Assembly (NCBI GenBank): GCA_034231615.1
Contig: CM067298.1
Location: forward strand, 64,043,729 to 64,107,728
Origin: Meghimatium bilineatum
Taxonomy: Eukaryota > Mollusca > Gastropoda > Stylommatophora > Philomycidae
Reading direction: 5' to 3'
Length of the DNA: 64,000 nt
Part shown: piece after piece, positions 1 through 10,640 of the stretch
Layout: each line of letters opens with the position of its first letter
Position numbering within the stretch: position 1 is the first letter of the stretch
Position numbers and translations under genes: made by a program
Notes under the pieces: model-generated
Database searches by the model: none
Told to the model about the DNA's origin: nothing
The model's input: only the letters and a program-made list of their open reading frames with translations

Positions 1-239
1 GTCCAAGAAAAGAAAGGTGTTAATTTAAAAATGATGTTAAAAGGTTAAATTAAAGACATAAAGATTAAATTATCAAATATGGCTTAAATGCTTATGCAAT
101 AAGTGAAACCTAATATATATATACCTAACCTTATGTGGGGATTTAAATCTGGTTTGTTTGGTGTGAGGTGAAACATTACCTATGTTTTCTTTGTACTGAT
201 TGTGAAGATAAAAGTTGTTGTAATCTTTTATCAATTTTA
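1..239. other. AT-rich sequence, no feature seen
   Basis: AT-rich sequence inside the presumed last visible DPCD intron. No exon or repeat is recognised. The missing C-terminal DPCD exon is not here. Confidence 0.4.
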
Positions 240-1078
240 GGATTTTGCATTTACTAATCCCATGCTTTCCTAGGACTGATAATTATTTAAAACTCTTGTG
301 TTGAAATCACTCAGAATGATAAGTTTGTTAGATTTTGGCATAGATGAGATCACAGTGTCAAGTTCTTCATAAAATTTTCTTTTTCTCATCTGGGTTTGTC
401 ATTATCGAAGCATAGGTACTAATTAAAGTTGTAAATTCTTTCTTACCCATTTGTACACATAGTGTCATCAGACAGTTGCTTAGTTCCCGTGGAAGACTTG
501 GGAGCCTTTGTACAAGGTCGGTTCTAACTGCAAATCCAACACCTGAAACCCATCACTCTGAGATTTTGTGACAGCTAAAAAAAATGTGTTCTCTCCTCCT
601 CTTTCTGTGGGCTGACTGTCATCCAGTAATCTTGTTTCACTCAGTGCTACAATATTACTGGATGAAACAATGTCAAGCTTGTATCTGGCCAATTCAATTC
701 CAACTAGCGCTGTTCTTTTTTCTGGTCTGTGTGTAGACTGTGCGTGTATGAACATTCCATGTTCCTGCTAATAAAGGTTTGGGCTTCAATGGCTGGGCAC
801 CAATCAACCTATACAGGGCAGGTAGGGGGAGGCAGGCTAATTTTTAGGGCATCTATCCTAGCTCTTTCCCCATGCTATGGTGATGAGTGGAGTTATCCTG
901 AATAGGGCTGCTCAGTTGACCAGAGGGCTGCTGAAGTTCATTTCTGCCTTGAGTTTCAACAGGAAGTGGCCCCTTTGTTTGATCTACCTGTGTGCATGGT
1001 TGTGATTGTAGCTTGAGTATTCCACACTTTATGTTTTTCCACTTCCCCATCGTCACAGGACACGTGTCAGTCATTAAA
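240..1078 (-). mobile_element. LINE 5' fragment: endonuclease (APE/EEP) domain, decayed
   Basis: Minus-strand frames give typical non-LTR endonuclease text. There is a leader with PPPTCPV, then RPEKRTALVGIELARYKLDI, ALSETRLLDD, TERGGENTFF, and after frameshifts a block like Y-A-x-I-M-T-N-P-D-E followed by L-G-K-H-G-I. This is the N-terminal half of the endonuclease of LINEs whose ORF2 ends in a C-x(2)-C-x-R-T-F-x-A-R-I-G-L zinc finger. A short duplication splits the D-I-[VA]-A-L-S-E-T-R motif. The RT is absent to the left. The copy starts next to a (GAT)n tract. Confidence 0.75.
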
Positions 1079-1080
1079 AA

Positions 1081-1112
1081 AGATGATGATGATGATGAAT
1101 GATGATAGTTCA
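1081..1112. repeat. (GAT)n microsatellite
   Basis: Short run of GAT units abutting the 5' start of the minus-strand LINE fragment. On the minus strand it reads (ATC)n, the same unit as the 3' tail of the LINE-ZF copies at the far right of the window. Confidence 0.7.
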
Positions 1113-1113
1113 G

Positions 1114-1530
1114 TTATGACTAACGCTTAATTTTGTTAAAAGTGTTGAACAGTTGCGCCATTGTGACCACACTCTCTCTTCTTTCTGATCCAACAGTGTT
1201 TCAGTGGCAAGATAAATCAAGATGTACCAGAATGTAATGAATGACTAGAGTATTCTACATGTCTCACAAAAGCCTTTGTATTCCACAACACTATGCAGGT
1301 TAGTGCCTTCCAGCCCGAGAACATCAGATGTTTCATCTGCGCTGTCCGTGGGATTCAGACTTTGCATGCTTTGGCAGACATGTCCTGTGTTTACCTCCAG
1401 GCTGGAGCTCCTCAGTTACCCTCATCTGGTTTAGGCAGTTTGTCAAAGCCATTACCAGGGTGTGGCCGCTACTGCATGCTGGCAACTGCTGGGAGCCACA
1501 GGTGAGAACTGAGTGTCAGGTGGGGATAAA
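1114..1530. other. Unassigned sequence with a 70-codon open frame
   Basis: Two overlapping plus-strand frames (1293-1505 and 1328-1549) are open but match nothing I recognise. A GTGAGA donor-like site follows at 1503. It may be a LINE fragment or chance. Confidence 0.3.
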
Positions 1531-1539
1531 GGACATGAG

Positions 1540-1777
1540 AACTACTTGAGCATATATTGTTGTCAGTTTTGTTTGTGTATGTGTGATACAAGAGGTGTGA
1601 GAAAGTTGTGAAGATAAACATTGAAAAAAAATTCACCTATAATTGACCAATGTGTGGAAACCCTGATAAAATTCTTCTAAATACCTAGGACTATTATATT
1701 TATGTTATTTTATAACCACACTTACATAGTATCACTTGTGAAAACAAATAAAACATGTAGATATCACTTACCTTGTC
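1540..1777 (-). repeat. Dispersed repeat X, copy 1 (starts with a consensus 5' splice site)
   Basis: On the minus strand this begins AAGGTAAGT (1778-1770) and later contains CTTTCTCACACC, then CTTGTATCACACATAC and an ATATATGC end. The same order of motifs recurs at 6480-6620 (minus) and 17768-17880 (plus). No coding capacity is seen. Confidence 0.5.
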
Positions 1778-2393
1778 TGTCAATTTTTCTCTAGGTCTAG
1801 GTTCAAGTGTTCCTAGTCCACGTCATCTATATAATCGTCCCATCATTGTCAGTTGTCATTTCATAATGAAACTAACATATCACGCATATCTACTTTCAAA
1901 ACCAATGTACATCCCAAGAATCCCACATCAGAATCATAATCCACAATGATTTCATTGAACATGACTTCTATTCCAACTGGATTCACACTGATCACTTACA
2001 AGATGATCAAGGCAGATGACTAGACTTAAAATTACATGTCCAATATTTTTCTCTAACCTAAACACAATGCAGGAAAAGGAAGTATAAAAGAAATGCTAGC
2101 TAGGATTCACTGATTCCGGTCGTGTAAGCCCAAATATCATGTTGTTCCTTGTCGTTAAATGAGTGCATAGAAACTGGCAACAAAAGTCTCTGCTGGCTGT
2201 TTACGATTAGAAAAACATTGGCTGCATTTTTCTCTGGTAGAGTTCTACAGGTTAAGGGAAAACCTTACAGGTTGATAGGTATGCATCAGCCCATCATTAC
2301 ACAACAACATACAACACACACAAAACAGTGCTTCAAGAAAACTTCAAATGTGCATATCTCTGTTCAATTTATGGAACATGAAACATAATATAC

Positions 2394-2528
2394 ATACTTT
2401 TTGTTTACTGTTGACAGAATAATGTGTCTGTCATCAGATTTCTTTATCTGGTAGTTATTAATAGGGTATGGAAGATTCCTAATTCTCCACTGAAAATAAG
2501 AGTTTGTATCTTTCCGAAGAAATACAGG
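2394..2528 (-). CDS. DPCD: DPCD exon 4
   Basis: A 135-nt exon, 45 codons in phase 0, preceded by a good acceptor with a pyrimidine tract (CTTTATTTCAG ending at 2529). It begins PVFLRKDT and carries QWRIRNLPYP, the most conserved block of the DPCD family, then ends with VNKKY. Two overlapping donors are possible: GTATAT from 2393, which keeps phase 0 and the expected N-K-K-Y ending, or GTATGT from 2397, which would shift phase. I chose the first because family members continue with another aromatic residue and K-K-F. The following exon is not found in the remaining 2.39 kb. Confidence 0.96.
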
Positions 2529-2899
2529 CTGAAATAAAGAAGGAAAAACTAGATGTGTTTCTGTGTACATACATACTATATATGAAAACAGTTTCTAAAT
2601 GTCACCCTGACATAATTTGTATCTTTTTTTGCAAACATTCCATATATAATGCTTTTTTGGTACATGTTAGGCATCACATTATAACAGTCCAGCTTTTGAA
2701 ATGTTTGTAATGTTATGCACACAACCATGTAATTTATGTTATAGTTTGTGCAACTTCCATGTCATCACAGAAATCTCACATCATTAACAGATGAATCGAG
2801 GCTAAACAAACATGGCTAATACACTTGCAGATTTCTGTTTATGGAGCTTGCAAGCTACAGAGAAAGGTGCTGTACATTTGTTACAGATTGAGGACTGCT

Positions 2900-3660
2900 A
2901 CATTGAGAAAAGATATGCAGCAATCACAGTTACCCAATGACTCTATATTACTATAATGATGAACACATCCAGTGGAAATGCAATTGTAGTTGACACCACC
3001 AGCAGGTGCATGAAATGATTAGCACTAAAAATCTTATACAGATTTGGGCTTTCACAGCTCAGTGCATGGGTAAAATTATCAGAGAGGAGAATGGGGCCTT
3101 TGTGGTTACTATGGTTATACATGACCATGAGACTATGGCGGTGGCCATGGCATTTGAATGAGTATGCACACAGAAAGTAACGCAGGTCTGCATCTTGAGT
3201 GACTCTATGAGTATGATTAGGAAGGTACATGTAAGTCTAGTTCGCAAACAGTGGATTGAGGCCTTGAGAAAGGAGAGGCTGAAAGTGGTTAGACTTATTT
3301 TCACGCCGAGGCATGTGGGTGTTCGAGGCAATGAAAGAGAAGATCAACTGACATCATGCACGATTGTGGCTCAGGGCAATGGGGCGAGCTGACATTTTGA
3401 ACTGCTTAAGAGATATAGCATAAGAGTGAGTGAGTCTTGTGGATGATGATTCCTTTTCAATGTCCAGGATTAAAGATCAGGGTTTGAAATGCGGTGTTGC
3501 TAGACATGAACATTTTGGAGGGTGCAGAAGAATGTTGATCAACCAGCATAAGACTGGTACTGTCGGTAGAAGTGTAATGGCGGATACACTCAGGAAGAGA
3601 TCGGAGCAACTATGGACATGTCCAGATTGCAGTGCTGATGATCCCACGACTAACTAACTA
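2900..3660 (+). mobile_element. RH1 LINE 3' fragment: RNase H and C-terminal zinc-knuckle tail
   Basis: Frames around 3060-3390 read MAVAMAFE, then VCILSDSMSMIRKV, then QWIEALRKERLKVVRLIFTP and HVGVRGNERED: the middle and end of an LINE RNase H domain (I/Jockey-like style). After a frameshift, 3480-3655 reads GVARHEHFGG, NQHKTGTVGRS, and RSEQLWTCPDC, the C-terminus shared with the copies at 16.6 kb and 56.7 kb. It is interrupted by stops and lies in DPCD intron 3, opposite to the gene. Confidence 0.8.
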
Positions 3661-3850
3661 AAAATCTAACTCCAATCCTAACTCTCCCCCCTAACAACTA
3701 AATATCATCTCCCCAAATACTACATAACTCTCCCCCCCCCCCACTTTGACACCGACCCCCTCCCCCAAAAAAATACCTAACCCTCCTTCCTAAAACACTA
3801 AAATACACTGTCTCCCCACCAAGCTACATTCCTTAACTGCTCTTGAATAA
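3661..3850. repeat. Low-complexity C/A-rich (CTAA-rich) stretch
   Basis: Follows the RH1 stop codon. It consists of CTAAC-like units and C-runs of up to 11. It is probably the expanded 3' end of the LINE. Confidence 0.5.
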
Positions 3851-4261
3851 AGGGACACAATAAATGTAATGTTTATGTTAACACTGCTTATCTCCTCCTA
3901 CTGAGTTTCGCACACTAACACGGTTACATTTTTTATGAGACTATATTTAGTTCCGTAAAAAAAATAGGCCACATCTATTTAATATGAACTGCTTTTTTAT
4001 ATGCCCCACTTCCATTAACGTTGGGAGATATGTTTCAGAAACACTGCATAGAATCAGATATTCAAATTGTCACTTGAGTATAAAGTTGTTTTACTTTGCA
4101 GAAGAATATTTTATAAATATTAACCTGGTTCTAGAGAAGTCCATGTTCGTGCATACTATGAAGAATAACATTTTCTAAAACTCCCTTTGGCATTGAAGTT
4201 CAACACCAGGTAACTTCTAGCTCGCATTGTTGAATATTGTTTTGGCCACCAATATTTCTTT

Positions 4262-4556
4262 TGGTGATCTTTTATTTTTCTTCTTCTTCTGCTTTCATCC
4301 TCAAAGTCTCACAGACCAGAAAGATGTAGTCTGGAGAATATAATGCATTGCGTCGTAGCTTATAGTTAGCTGTGATATCTGCATCTTTCAGCTTGACACA
4401 TCTGACTTCACCTCGACTTCTGGATCACTTTGACCATCATAGGATGGGCTCCAACTCCATCTCAAAACTTCCTTAGTCACCTCTTACAAAATGCATGGAA
4501 TTCAACAGTGTCACTATTCTTTGCTCCAGTTTTGGGTCCAGGCAACACATGATCAA
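4262..4556 (-). mobile_element. SINE-A copy, near full length
   Basis: On the plus strand it opens with the complement of the (GAA)n tail (CTTCTTCTTCTG) and ends with TGCTCCAGTTTTGGG and GGCAACACATG, the complement of the SINE-A head. Intermediate blocks (GATGTAGTCTGGAGAAT, GACACATCTGACTTCA) match other copies. Confidence 0.8.
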
Positions 4557-4581
4557 TTTTATGAGATGTTGGACATTAGAT

Positions 4582-4730
4582 ATTAAAGTATTAGGTATAT
4601 ATATATTAAAGTATTTGGTATATATATATATTAAAGTATTAGGTATATATATATTAAAGTATTAGGTATATATATATATTAAAGTATTAGGTATATATAT
4701 ATTAAAGTATTTGGACATTAAAGTATTAGA
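4582..4730. repeat. Tandem array, ~23-27 bp unit
   Basis: About five to six copies of ATTAAAGTATTAGG followed by a TA run of variable length. Most of the length variation is in the TA run. Confidence 0.85.
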
Positions 4731-4810
4731 GAATAAAAGATATGAAATAGAGATCACAAATTGATGAACTTTGAACTAGAGAATAAAATGTTAGTCCCAG
4801 ACACTCCTAA

Positions 4811-5188
4811 ATGTGTATAGACTCAGACTTGGATGAGGGGTTCATGACGTTGGTGAATGACACTATGAGGAAGAATGGGTCCAAGCTCAACTCTTCTCTT
4901 GAGTTCTTTCTAAATTGGAACCAGGCTCGCAGATTAGAAAAGCTTCAAGTACCCGATGGGCATGGGCACAATATGTCTAATTACACAAGACAAGTACACT
5001 GGCTGCAGAACACCTCGTACAAGATAGACATGAAGCACAAACTGTCTTGGCGTAGAGCTAGTACACATTCACCACCTGGAGAATTCACTTCCTATCACCA
5101 AATAGGAAAGGTATCACAGACTAGGGTAGCCCACTCGAATTGTCAAGGCATGCTGAAAATGGCTGTGCTGGGCCTACAAGGTGCATAA
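4811..5188 (+). other. Open frame of 125 codons, not recognised
   Basis: The frame starts MCIDSDLDEGFMTLVNDT and ends AVLGLQGA. It has no motif I can assign, no obvious signal peptide and no flanking splice signals. Its 3' part overlaps the end of a minus-strand LINE, so it may be a chance frame over transposon DNA. Confidence 0.25.
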
Positions 5189-6250
5189 CGGTGGCACAAT
5201 GTAAATGAGCTACCAGCTGAAATCACACAAATATCCGTGCTGATTATTATGGAGCGAATGCAAAACAAACTTTTCCAAATCATATTCAACCATGCCATGA
5301 CAGCCATTGCCATCTCGAATCTCATTTCCCGAGCTGCCATCATCACATATTTGAGACCTGTTATATTTGAAAGTGGTAACTTCCTAAAGTTTGTGACCGT
5401 TTACCCAGATATTCATGGGATCTTGCTTGGTTTCAGTAGTCACCAATATCTTGCTTTTATCAATGCTAATTTCCATGCCATATTTCCGAATAGCTTCCAT
5501 CTTTGAGGTGTATTCCTGGAGTTCAGATTCGAAACCAGCCAAGAGATCGATATCATCGGCATAACACAAAGTGGTCTACCACCAATAGTTATTGATATCT
5601 GGAGATCTTGTAATGCCCTTGCAGTACCGGTATATATGCAAGATATATGTTAAAAAGTACTGGTGAAAATATGCAACCTTGATGCACTCCTATATCCATG
5701 TTGAAAAATTCACTATCTATATATATATAGCATTCAATGTCATTATTTATATACAGCGCTTCAATAACTTCTATCATGATTGTGTCAAAGTTATATTGTC
5801 TCTTTATCTTCCCCAGACCTTGGTGCTACACACAATCAAATGCTTTTGTGAAATCAGTGAAATTGTCTGTTTTAAAAATAAAACATGGTCATGTTGTAAA
5901 TGCATTTCTATCAATATTTTGAGGTAAAACATCTGTTCTGTGGTATTTCTGCTTTTAAGGAAACCAGCGACTTCTGCTAACAATTCCTCTGATTTAGCTT
6001 GTATTCTGTTAAAAATTATCTTTAGCATCACCTTGCTAGAATGGATGATTAGACTAATAGTTCTATAATTCTTACACAGTTTGAGTTTGTCTTTCTTAGG
6101 AAGTGGTATCACTAATGATTACTTCCATTTTCTAGGCCATGTCTTTCTAGTCCATATTTTCCAGCAGATGTCTGTCATAACTGTGATCAATTCCTTTCCT
6201 GCATATTTTAGGAGTTCCAATGAAATATTATCAACCCCTTGTGATTTATT
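5150..6250 (-). mobile_element. LINE reverse-transcriptase fragment, decayed
   Basis: Successive minus-strand frames give RT motifs in the right order. PLPKKDKLKLCKNYRTISLI lies at about 6110-6040. GVHQGCIFSPVLFNIYL lies at about 5700-5640. CYADDIDLLAG, the catalytic YADD box, lies at about 5570-5535. MEISIDKSKI and an IWKSLF-like C-terminal segment follow at about 5350-5150. Stops and frameshifts separate the blocks. It lies in DPCD intron 3, in the same orientation as the gene. Confidence 0.85.
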
Positions 6251-6479
6251 TTCTTTCAATAATCCTAATTTTTTAGTGTTATAGCAAAGGAATGAATAAT
6301 AAGTAGAAGGTTTTTAACCTTTAGCAAGCCAGATTAAAAAATACGAAACGTCTCCCTGCCACCGGATTCTTTTTTGAAAATTTTCATTATTGATGGTGAC
6401 TGTTTTGAAAATGTGATAATTTTTTGGTTGTTAGAGATATTTAAATAATATTTGCACATATAAATAAAGAATTGAATTA

Positions 6480-6620
6480 TGCATATATTGGTGTAATTTA
6501 TGTACGTGTGTGTGTGATACCAGACGTATGAGAAAGTGGTAAAGACGTTTTTCACAAAAAACATATATTTTATAACAAATAAAGAGGGAAAAAATAAGAA
6601 AAAAAAATAACTTACCTTAC
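6480..6620 (-). repeat. Dispersed repeat X, copy 2
   Basis: On the minus strand it begins GTAAGGTAAGT directly after an open frame, then shows ACCACTTTCTCATACG, TCTGGTATCACACAC and ACCAATATATGC. The motif order equals copies 1 and 3. Confidence 0.5.
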
Positions 6621-6850
6621 ATATCGAATTCCTTGGCAACACTGTCAACTAAATCACGTAATCTGTTGTATTTATGTTCTTTCACTGCGAAATTATCAAA
6701 ATATAGCCGGGGGAACTGTATAAAACATGTAGATTTGCAGTAAAATCGTTCTTTGAGCTTAGGCCTAGAGTTATTTTTTCTGCCACTTCAAAATATTCGA
6801 TATCAAACGTACAAGTCCCCAAACCAGCACGGCATTCTGTATATTCACTG
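6621..6850 (-). other. Possible orphan exon with 5' splice site
   Basis: A minus-strand frame between 6785 and 6623 contains FPRLYFDNFAVKE and NRLRDLVDSVAKEFD and ends at a donor (GTAAGG or GTAAGT). A possible acceptor TTTTATACAG precedes FPRLY. It corresponds to no DPCD segment known to me and lies between DPCD exons 3 and 4. It could be a first exon of a separate transcript from the CpG-rich patch upstream, or chance. No homologue recognised. Confidence 0.3.
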
Positions 6851-6949
6851 CTGTGAAACTAAATAACCTAATAATCCATTATTCAATCCACGATTCAATG
6901 TTATTTTATTCGAAATACGATGAAATAAAGGTCTGTAAAACCGATCCAT

Positions 6950-7215
6950 CATCATGGCATCGTACCGGTGTACAGATGTGGTCAGATTAATTGCTCTTAA
7001 ACTTTTACGAATAGCCAGCCATTCTCAAAAACGATCATGTCGGAAGTGGGGGATGTACCGGCTTCGATTGCGCATGTCCCCAGCTATGTGCACGTACTGT
7101 GGTACGTGTAAATCTCACGATAATCTCGCTGGGAGGGACGGCCCGCCATCAGCGCGCGCGGCCATTTTGTTTTTCGGCGGCTGGATATCATATCGGCTCG
7201 GTGAAGGTTAAGGAA
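6950..7215. promoter_or_regulatory. CpG-rich, promoter-like patch with YY1-type motif
   Basis: GC and CpG density rise sharply against the AT-rich surroundings (CCGGCTTCGATTGCGC, GCGCGCGCGG, CGGCGGC). On the minus strand AAAATGGCCGC fits the YY1 motif common at animal core promoters, with ATGGCGGGC close by. It lies inside DPCD intron 3. Plus-strand frame 6954-7211 is open through it, which is expected in GC-rich DNA. Confidence 0.4.
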
Positions 7216-7599
7216 GTAAAACTAAAATAACAGATTGCACACAATTCTCACCCAATATGTCTATCAGACACTAACTACTAGTAGTATGTTACAAATCATT
7301 GTTTACTAACCTAGCCAGGTACACACTCAAAAAAAGGAATATCACTTAAATCAAGTCTTCTGAATGTATCTGTTTAACACACCCTAGAAAATTGATTGAT
7401 TAAAAAACATATATACGTTACAAATGTATGTATATTTCTCAATCAATGTTCCAAGATTATACTGAACAAATAGGTTTAAAATTAGTTCAAGTCATATTTT
7501 TTATGTTTGGTGTATCTACAACAAAGAAATGTGAATGAACAGATGGATAAATGGGGAAGACTAGGAGAGAGATGTTCAGACAGACATATGGCAATGCCA

Positions 7600-8000
7600 A
7601 AACGTAATGATAGCATCAACCATTTTGCAAAGAGATATCAAAATAATAACTTCTGACTCTGAGCCATGCATTTTAATAAACTCATGAACATGATCTAATG
7701 ACAACAAACAACAGCATGATAGCTGTGTAAACACTATAATGAAATTATTGTCCACCATATTTTTAAATGTAAAGCATTGGAAGATTTCTGCGCAATGGTG
7801 TGATTTGCGCTGCCTATGGCCCTGGAGGAACATAACATAACATTGGAAGATATCTATAAGAGTCTTCTTCCTTTGAGATGAGACAAATGGAACACACTAT
7901 CTGGAACAAAGCAACTACTAACAAATGCTATCACTACATGTCATTGAGTCCAATAGCAAAAGCCAATAGATCAGTGAAAACAAAGATGTTATCTGTAGTG
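7600..8000 (+). mobile_element. LINE 3' end remnants (RNase H-type tail)
   Basis: The plus strand reads IVHHIFKCKALE, where a zinc-knuckle-like HIFKC resembles LINE C-termini, followed by a stub ending CCCTGGAGGAACATAACAT. This stub matches the end of the LINE-3 copy at 61.1 kb. Then GACAAATGGAACACAC resembles the 31.1 kb copy. Confidence 0.5.
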
Positions 8001-8726
8001 AAGTTAGTAAAAAATAAAATATTGTGATGTACTACTGACAGTGGATGACTAATGGATGTATCAGGTTCGAGTCTTGTGTGCAACCTTTTTTATTTTAATG
8101 CAACAACAAGGCAGGTCTTGCCCTGGAAAGTAGAAATCAGGAAGTCCACAAACCTCCATAGAGAAGTTGAGAACAAATATTATGGTGACAGATTACTAGA
8201 AGAACAATATACGGTTTGAAAAATAAGGAAAATAACAGCATATAACTTGAGGAGACCTGCTCCAGATGGTGTTCAAAGGCTCATTATCAGCTATTTTTGT
8301 GTGGTCCAGTTTCAATTAAGGCCTTTACTCATGAATTTACATGGGGTAAATCAAGACTTCCGTCATTCAAAGTTTGTGATGGCAATCTGTCCTCTTTCAC
8401 TGTTTGTTTTCTTTTGCATTTGTTCTCAACCATTGCTATTTTATCAAAATATAGTCCATAGATCAGAATACACTGAGGTTTACAGTTTTGCTACAATAAA
8501 TCTATACATTTCTGCCCAACACATCTGATTTCAGCATGACATTTTTAGCCACTTTTAACTTTTTCAGGATAAAGTAGTGAACCCCAATAACTAATACTAT
8601 TACAACATTTATAACAGGTCAGTATGGAAGTAAGCTTGCCACCCCACCTAATAGCTGCTGTGGCTTAGTACATGAAGAGTAATCTTCATCCCCGACAATA
8701 GGTTGCTACCATCAGACCTACCTTTA
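8001..8726. other. No feature seen
   Basis: Part of DPCD intron 3 with an 93-codon open frame (8247-8528) that resembles nothing known. A GGTTCGAGTC box at about 8063 resembles a tRNA B box but no matching A box is clear. Confidence 0.3.
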
Positions 8727-8790
8727 AACCTGTCACAGTATTACTATTCTTTGTTCCCCTTACCGGTCTCTACAACACATTAGTTATGCC
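8727..8790 (-). mobile_element. SINE-A 5' head fragment
   Basis: TATTACTATTCTTTGTTCCCC and the following CTACAACACA match the complement of the SINE-A head; the rest is absent. Confidence 0.5.
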
Positions 8791-8926
8791 TCTTTTTTTT
8801 TATTCCTATGGTTCATTATCAACATGTTTGAGTAATAACCACTGCATTTTCTCTCATTATATTAATGAGTACTTCTGATGTAAATATTCACCTCATATGC
8901 AAATGTACATACACAGTAGTACTTAC

Positions 8927-9048
8927 ATTGATATTGCTCTCCACCAGACCCTCAGCATCCAAGTTCAGCAGAGGCGCTGATTGTTCTCCTACTTCATACT
9001 CCCACTTGCCTAGTCCTCCAAGAGTACTTTTTCTTCTCCATTTCCTCA
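8927..9048 (-). CDS. DPCD: DPCD exon 3
   Basis: A 122-nt exon with acceptor TTTCATAG (ending at 9049) and strong donor GTAAGT (from 8926). It completes Val48 and encodes 40 codons. The opening RKWRRKSTLGGLGKWEYEVG aligns with the highly conserved V-R-K-W-R-x-K-[SG]-x-L-G-x-[LM]-G-x-W-x-x-E-V-G segment of DPCD. It ends with E-S-N-x-N, which runs into P-[IV]-F at the next exon. The exon ends in phase 0, matching exon 4. No frameshift or internal stop is seen. Confidence 0.96.
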
Positions 9049-9059
9049 CTATGAAATAA

Positions 9060-9779
9060 AAATGTAACAATTTCATCTTTTTCAAAAGTGATAACAAACT
9101 CTAATAAGCACATTTACATGATTAAAAATTATAATTGGTGAAAATGAGTTGACTTATTTTATCATATTGGATTCTACTACATGGTTGCCAGATTGTTGGC
9201 ATAGTTTATGGCCAAAATTTAGGAAAAGAAATGGCCAAACTCCTATATTATGTAAAAAATGCTACTTAAAACACGTTAAAATGAGCTTGAATTCAATTAA
9301 ATACAATTTAAAGCTCTAATTTTGAGAATTATGATATTAAGTTGCATTCTGATTATTGGATATATTTTGACAACAGTTACAAGAAAAATAATGTTACAAC
9401 CAACAGTAATTGATGTTGTGGTCAGACTTTGAATTTATATAAATTCATACAAGGAAATATGTTAAAAATTGATATATTTTCAAAAATACAAAATTTGGCA
9501 AAACACAAATTGTTTTTTTATTCAGCAAATGGTTAATAAATATGGAAAAACAAATAATTTCAGTTCATTTCAACACATACAGTGACTCATGTAAAAACAT
9601 CTGATGCATTTTTAATGGTTACTAGTATATTTAACGCCTAACACCAGAACAAATCTTCAACAGATAGTTAGATGCTGTTTTCTGTTCTCCTCTTTAGTAT
9701 GTCTTTCAACACATGGTGACTCACTATTGTAATTTTTAGTTGATTTTTCTTCTTCTTCTTCCGTTCACTTAAAACATAT
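9060..9779. other. AT-rich intronic sequence
   Basis: DPCD intron 2. A GGTTGCCAGATTGTTGGC segment at 9182 resembles one at 56.35 kb. Nothing else is recognised. Confidence 0.35.
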
Positions 9780-10640
9780 CTATATCTGTAATTCTGTCTC
9801 CTGAACAAAACTCACTGTCTTCTGCAGTTCACACAGTGACAGCGTTTCATACTCAGAACACTCATGAAGTATATGTTTTATAAGTTTGGCACTCTGTGCT
9901 GCCTGTCCACATACGTACATGGACATATTGCCAATCTTGAATTTTGTGTATATGTGACTGTGAAGTTGGTTGTGTCCTGCTCTGATGCGCAGAACCACAA
10001 CCTGCTCCAATCTGTTCATGTGATAGTCATTTTGTGCTGGCACCTGTGGCCCTCCCATGGACACAATCATCTGTCTCCTGTGATGGCAGGCAATCTGTCC
10101 ATCCAGCTGGTCCTCAGCAGCACCACCCCTAGCCAGAATGGCCACCATTTCATTTCCTGGCACTCCACAGCGAGAGGACATCCACTGCACAGTTACCCCA
10201 CACTGGCATGACAGCTTATTAAGTAGCTTTTGTAAGTCTGTTAGTTTTTCAGAGCCTGAAGTACTGACTTTGCATCTGCCGGGAACACCACGGGCTGTGG
10301 GCCAGGGTTGGAGTACAGCAGTTTTTCAGTTGCCACTCTAATTGCCTGAGAATCTCTGCATCATAATTATTGCAGAGTTTCCCCACTCGTGCTCCAATCT
10401 CACCCCTAGGACGGTGTGAATATTCTATATATACACCTGCACCTCCATTCCTTAATGCATTCTATGCTGACCCATCCGTGTATACTCTGACCCACATGTC
10501 TCATGGATATTCATTGTTCAGGAAAACTGAGGGTGACCATCCCTCGCTGCACACTACTCTGTTAATCCTCGCTTAGCATTCCCTTCACATGGGTCTAAAT
10601 GTATATTGGTATTCTATGCCTTTCACAACAAGGGTTGTTC
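9780..10640 (-). mobile_element. RH2 LINE 3' fragment: RNase H domain and tail
   Basis: A 136-codon minus-strand frame (10190-9780) reads WMSSRCGVPGNEM, AILARGGAAEDQ, then LEQVVVLRIRAGHNQLHSH and a C-x-C-x-Q-H-I-L-like end (KLIKHILHECSEYE). This is the end of an RNase H domain plus the conserved tail of RNase H-bearing LINEs. Upstream frames to 10640 continue it with breaks (TDGSA-like area near 10480). A partial second copy is at 46.6-46.95 kb. Confidence 0.8.

Noticed and set aside
1777..1850. Possible DPCD exon 5 ending at the GTAAGT donor (1777-1772)
   Set aside because: The frame is only 17 codons after an in-frame TGA, does not resemble the DPCD C-terminus, and the donor belongs to repeat X.
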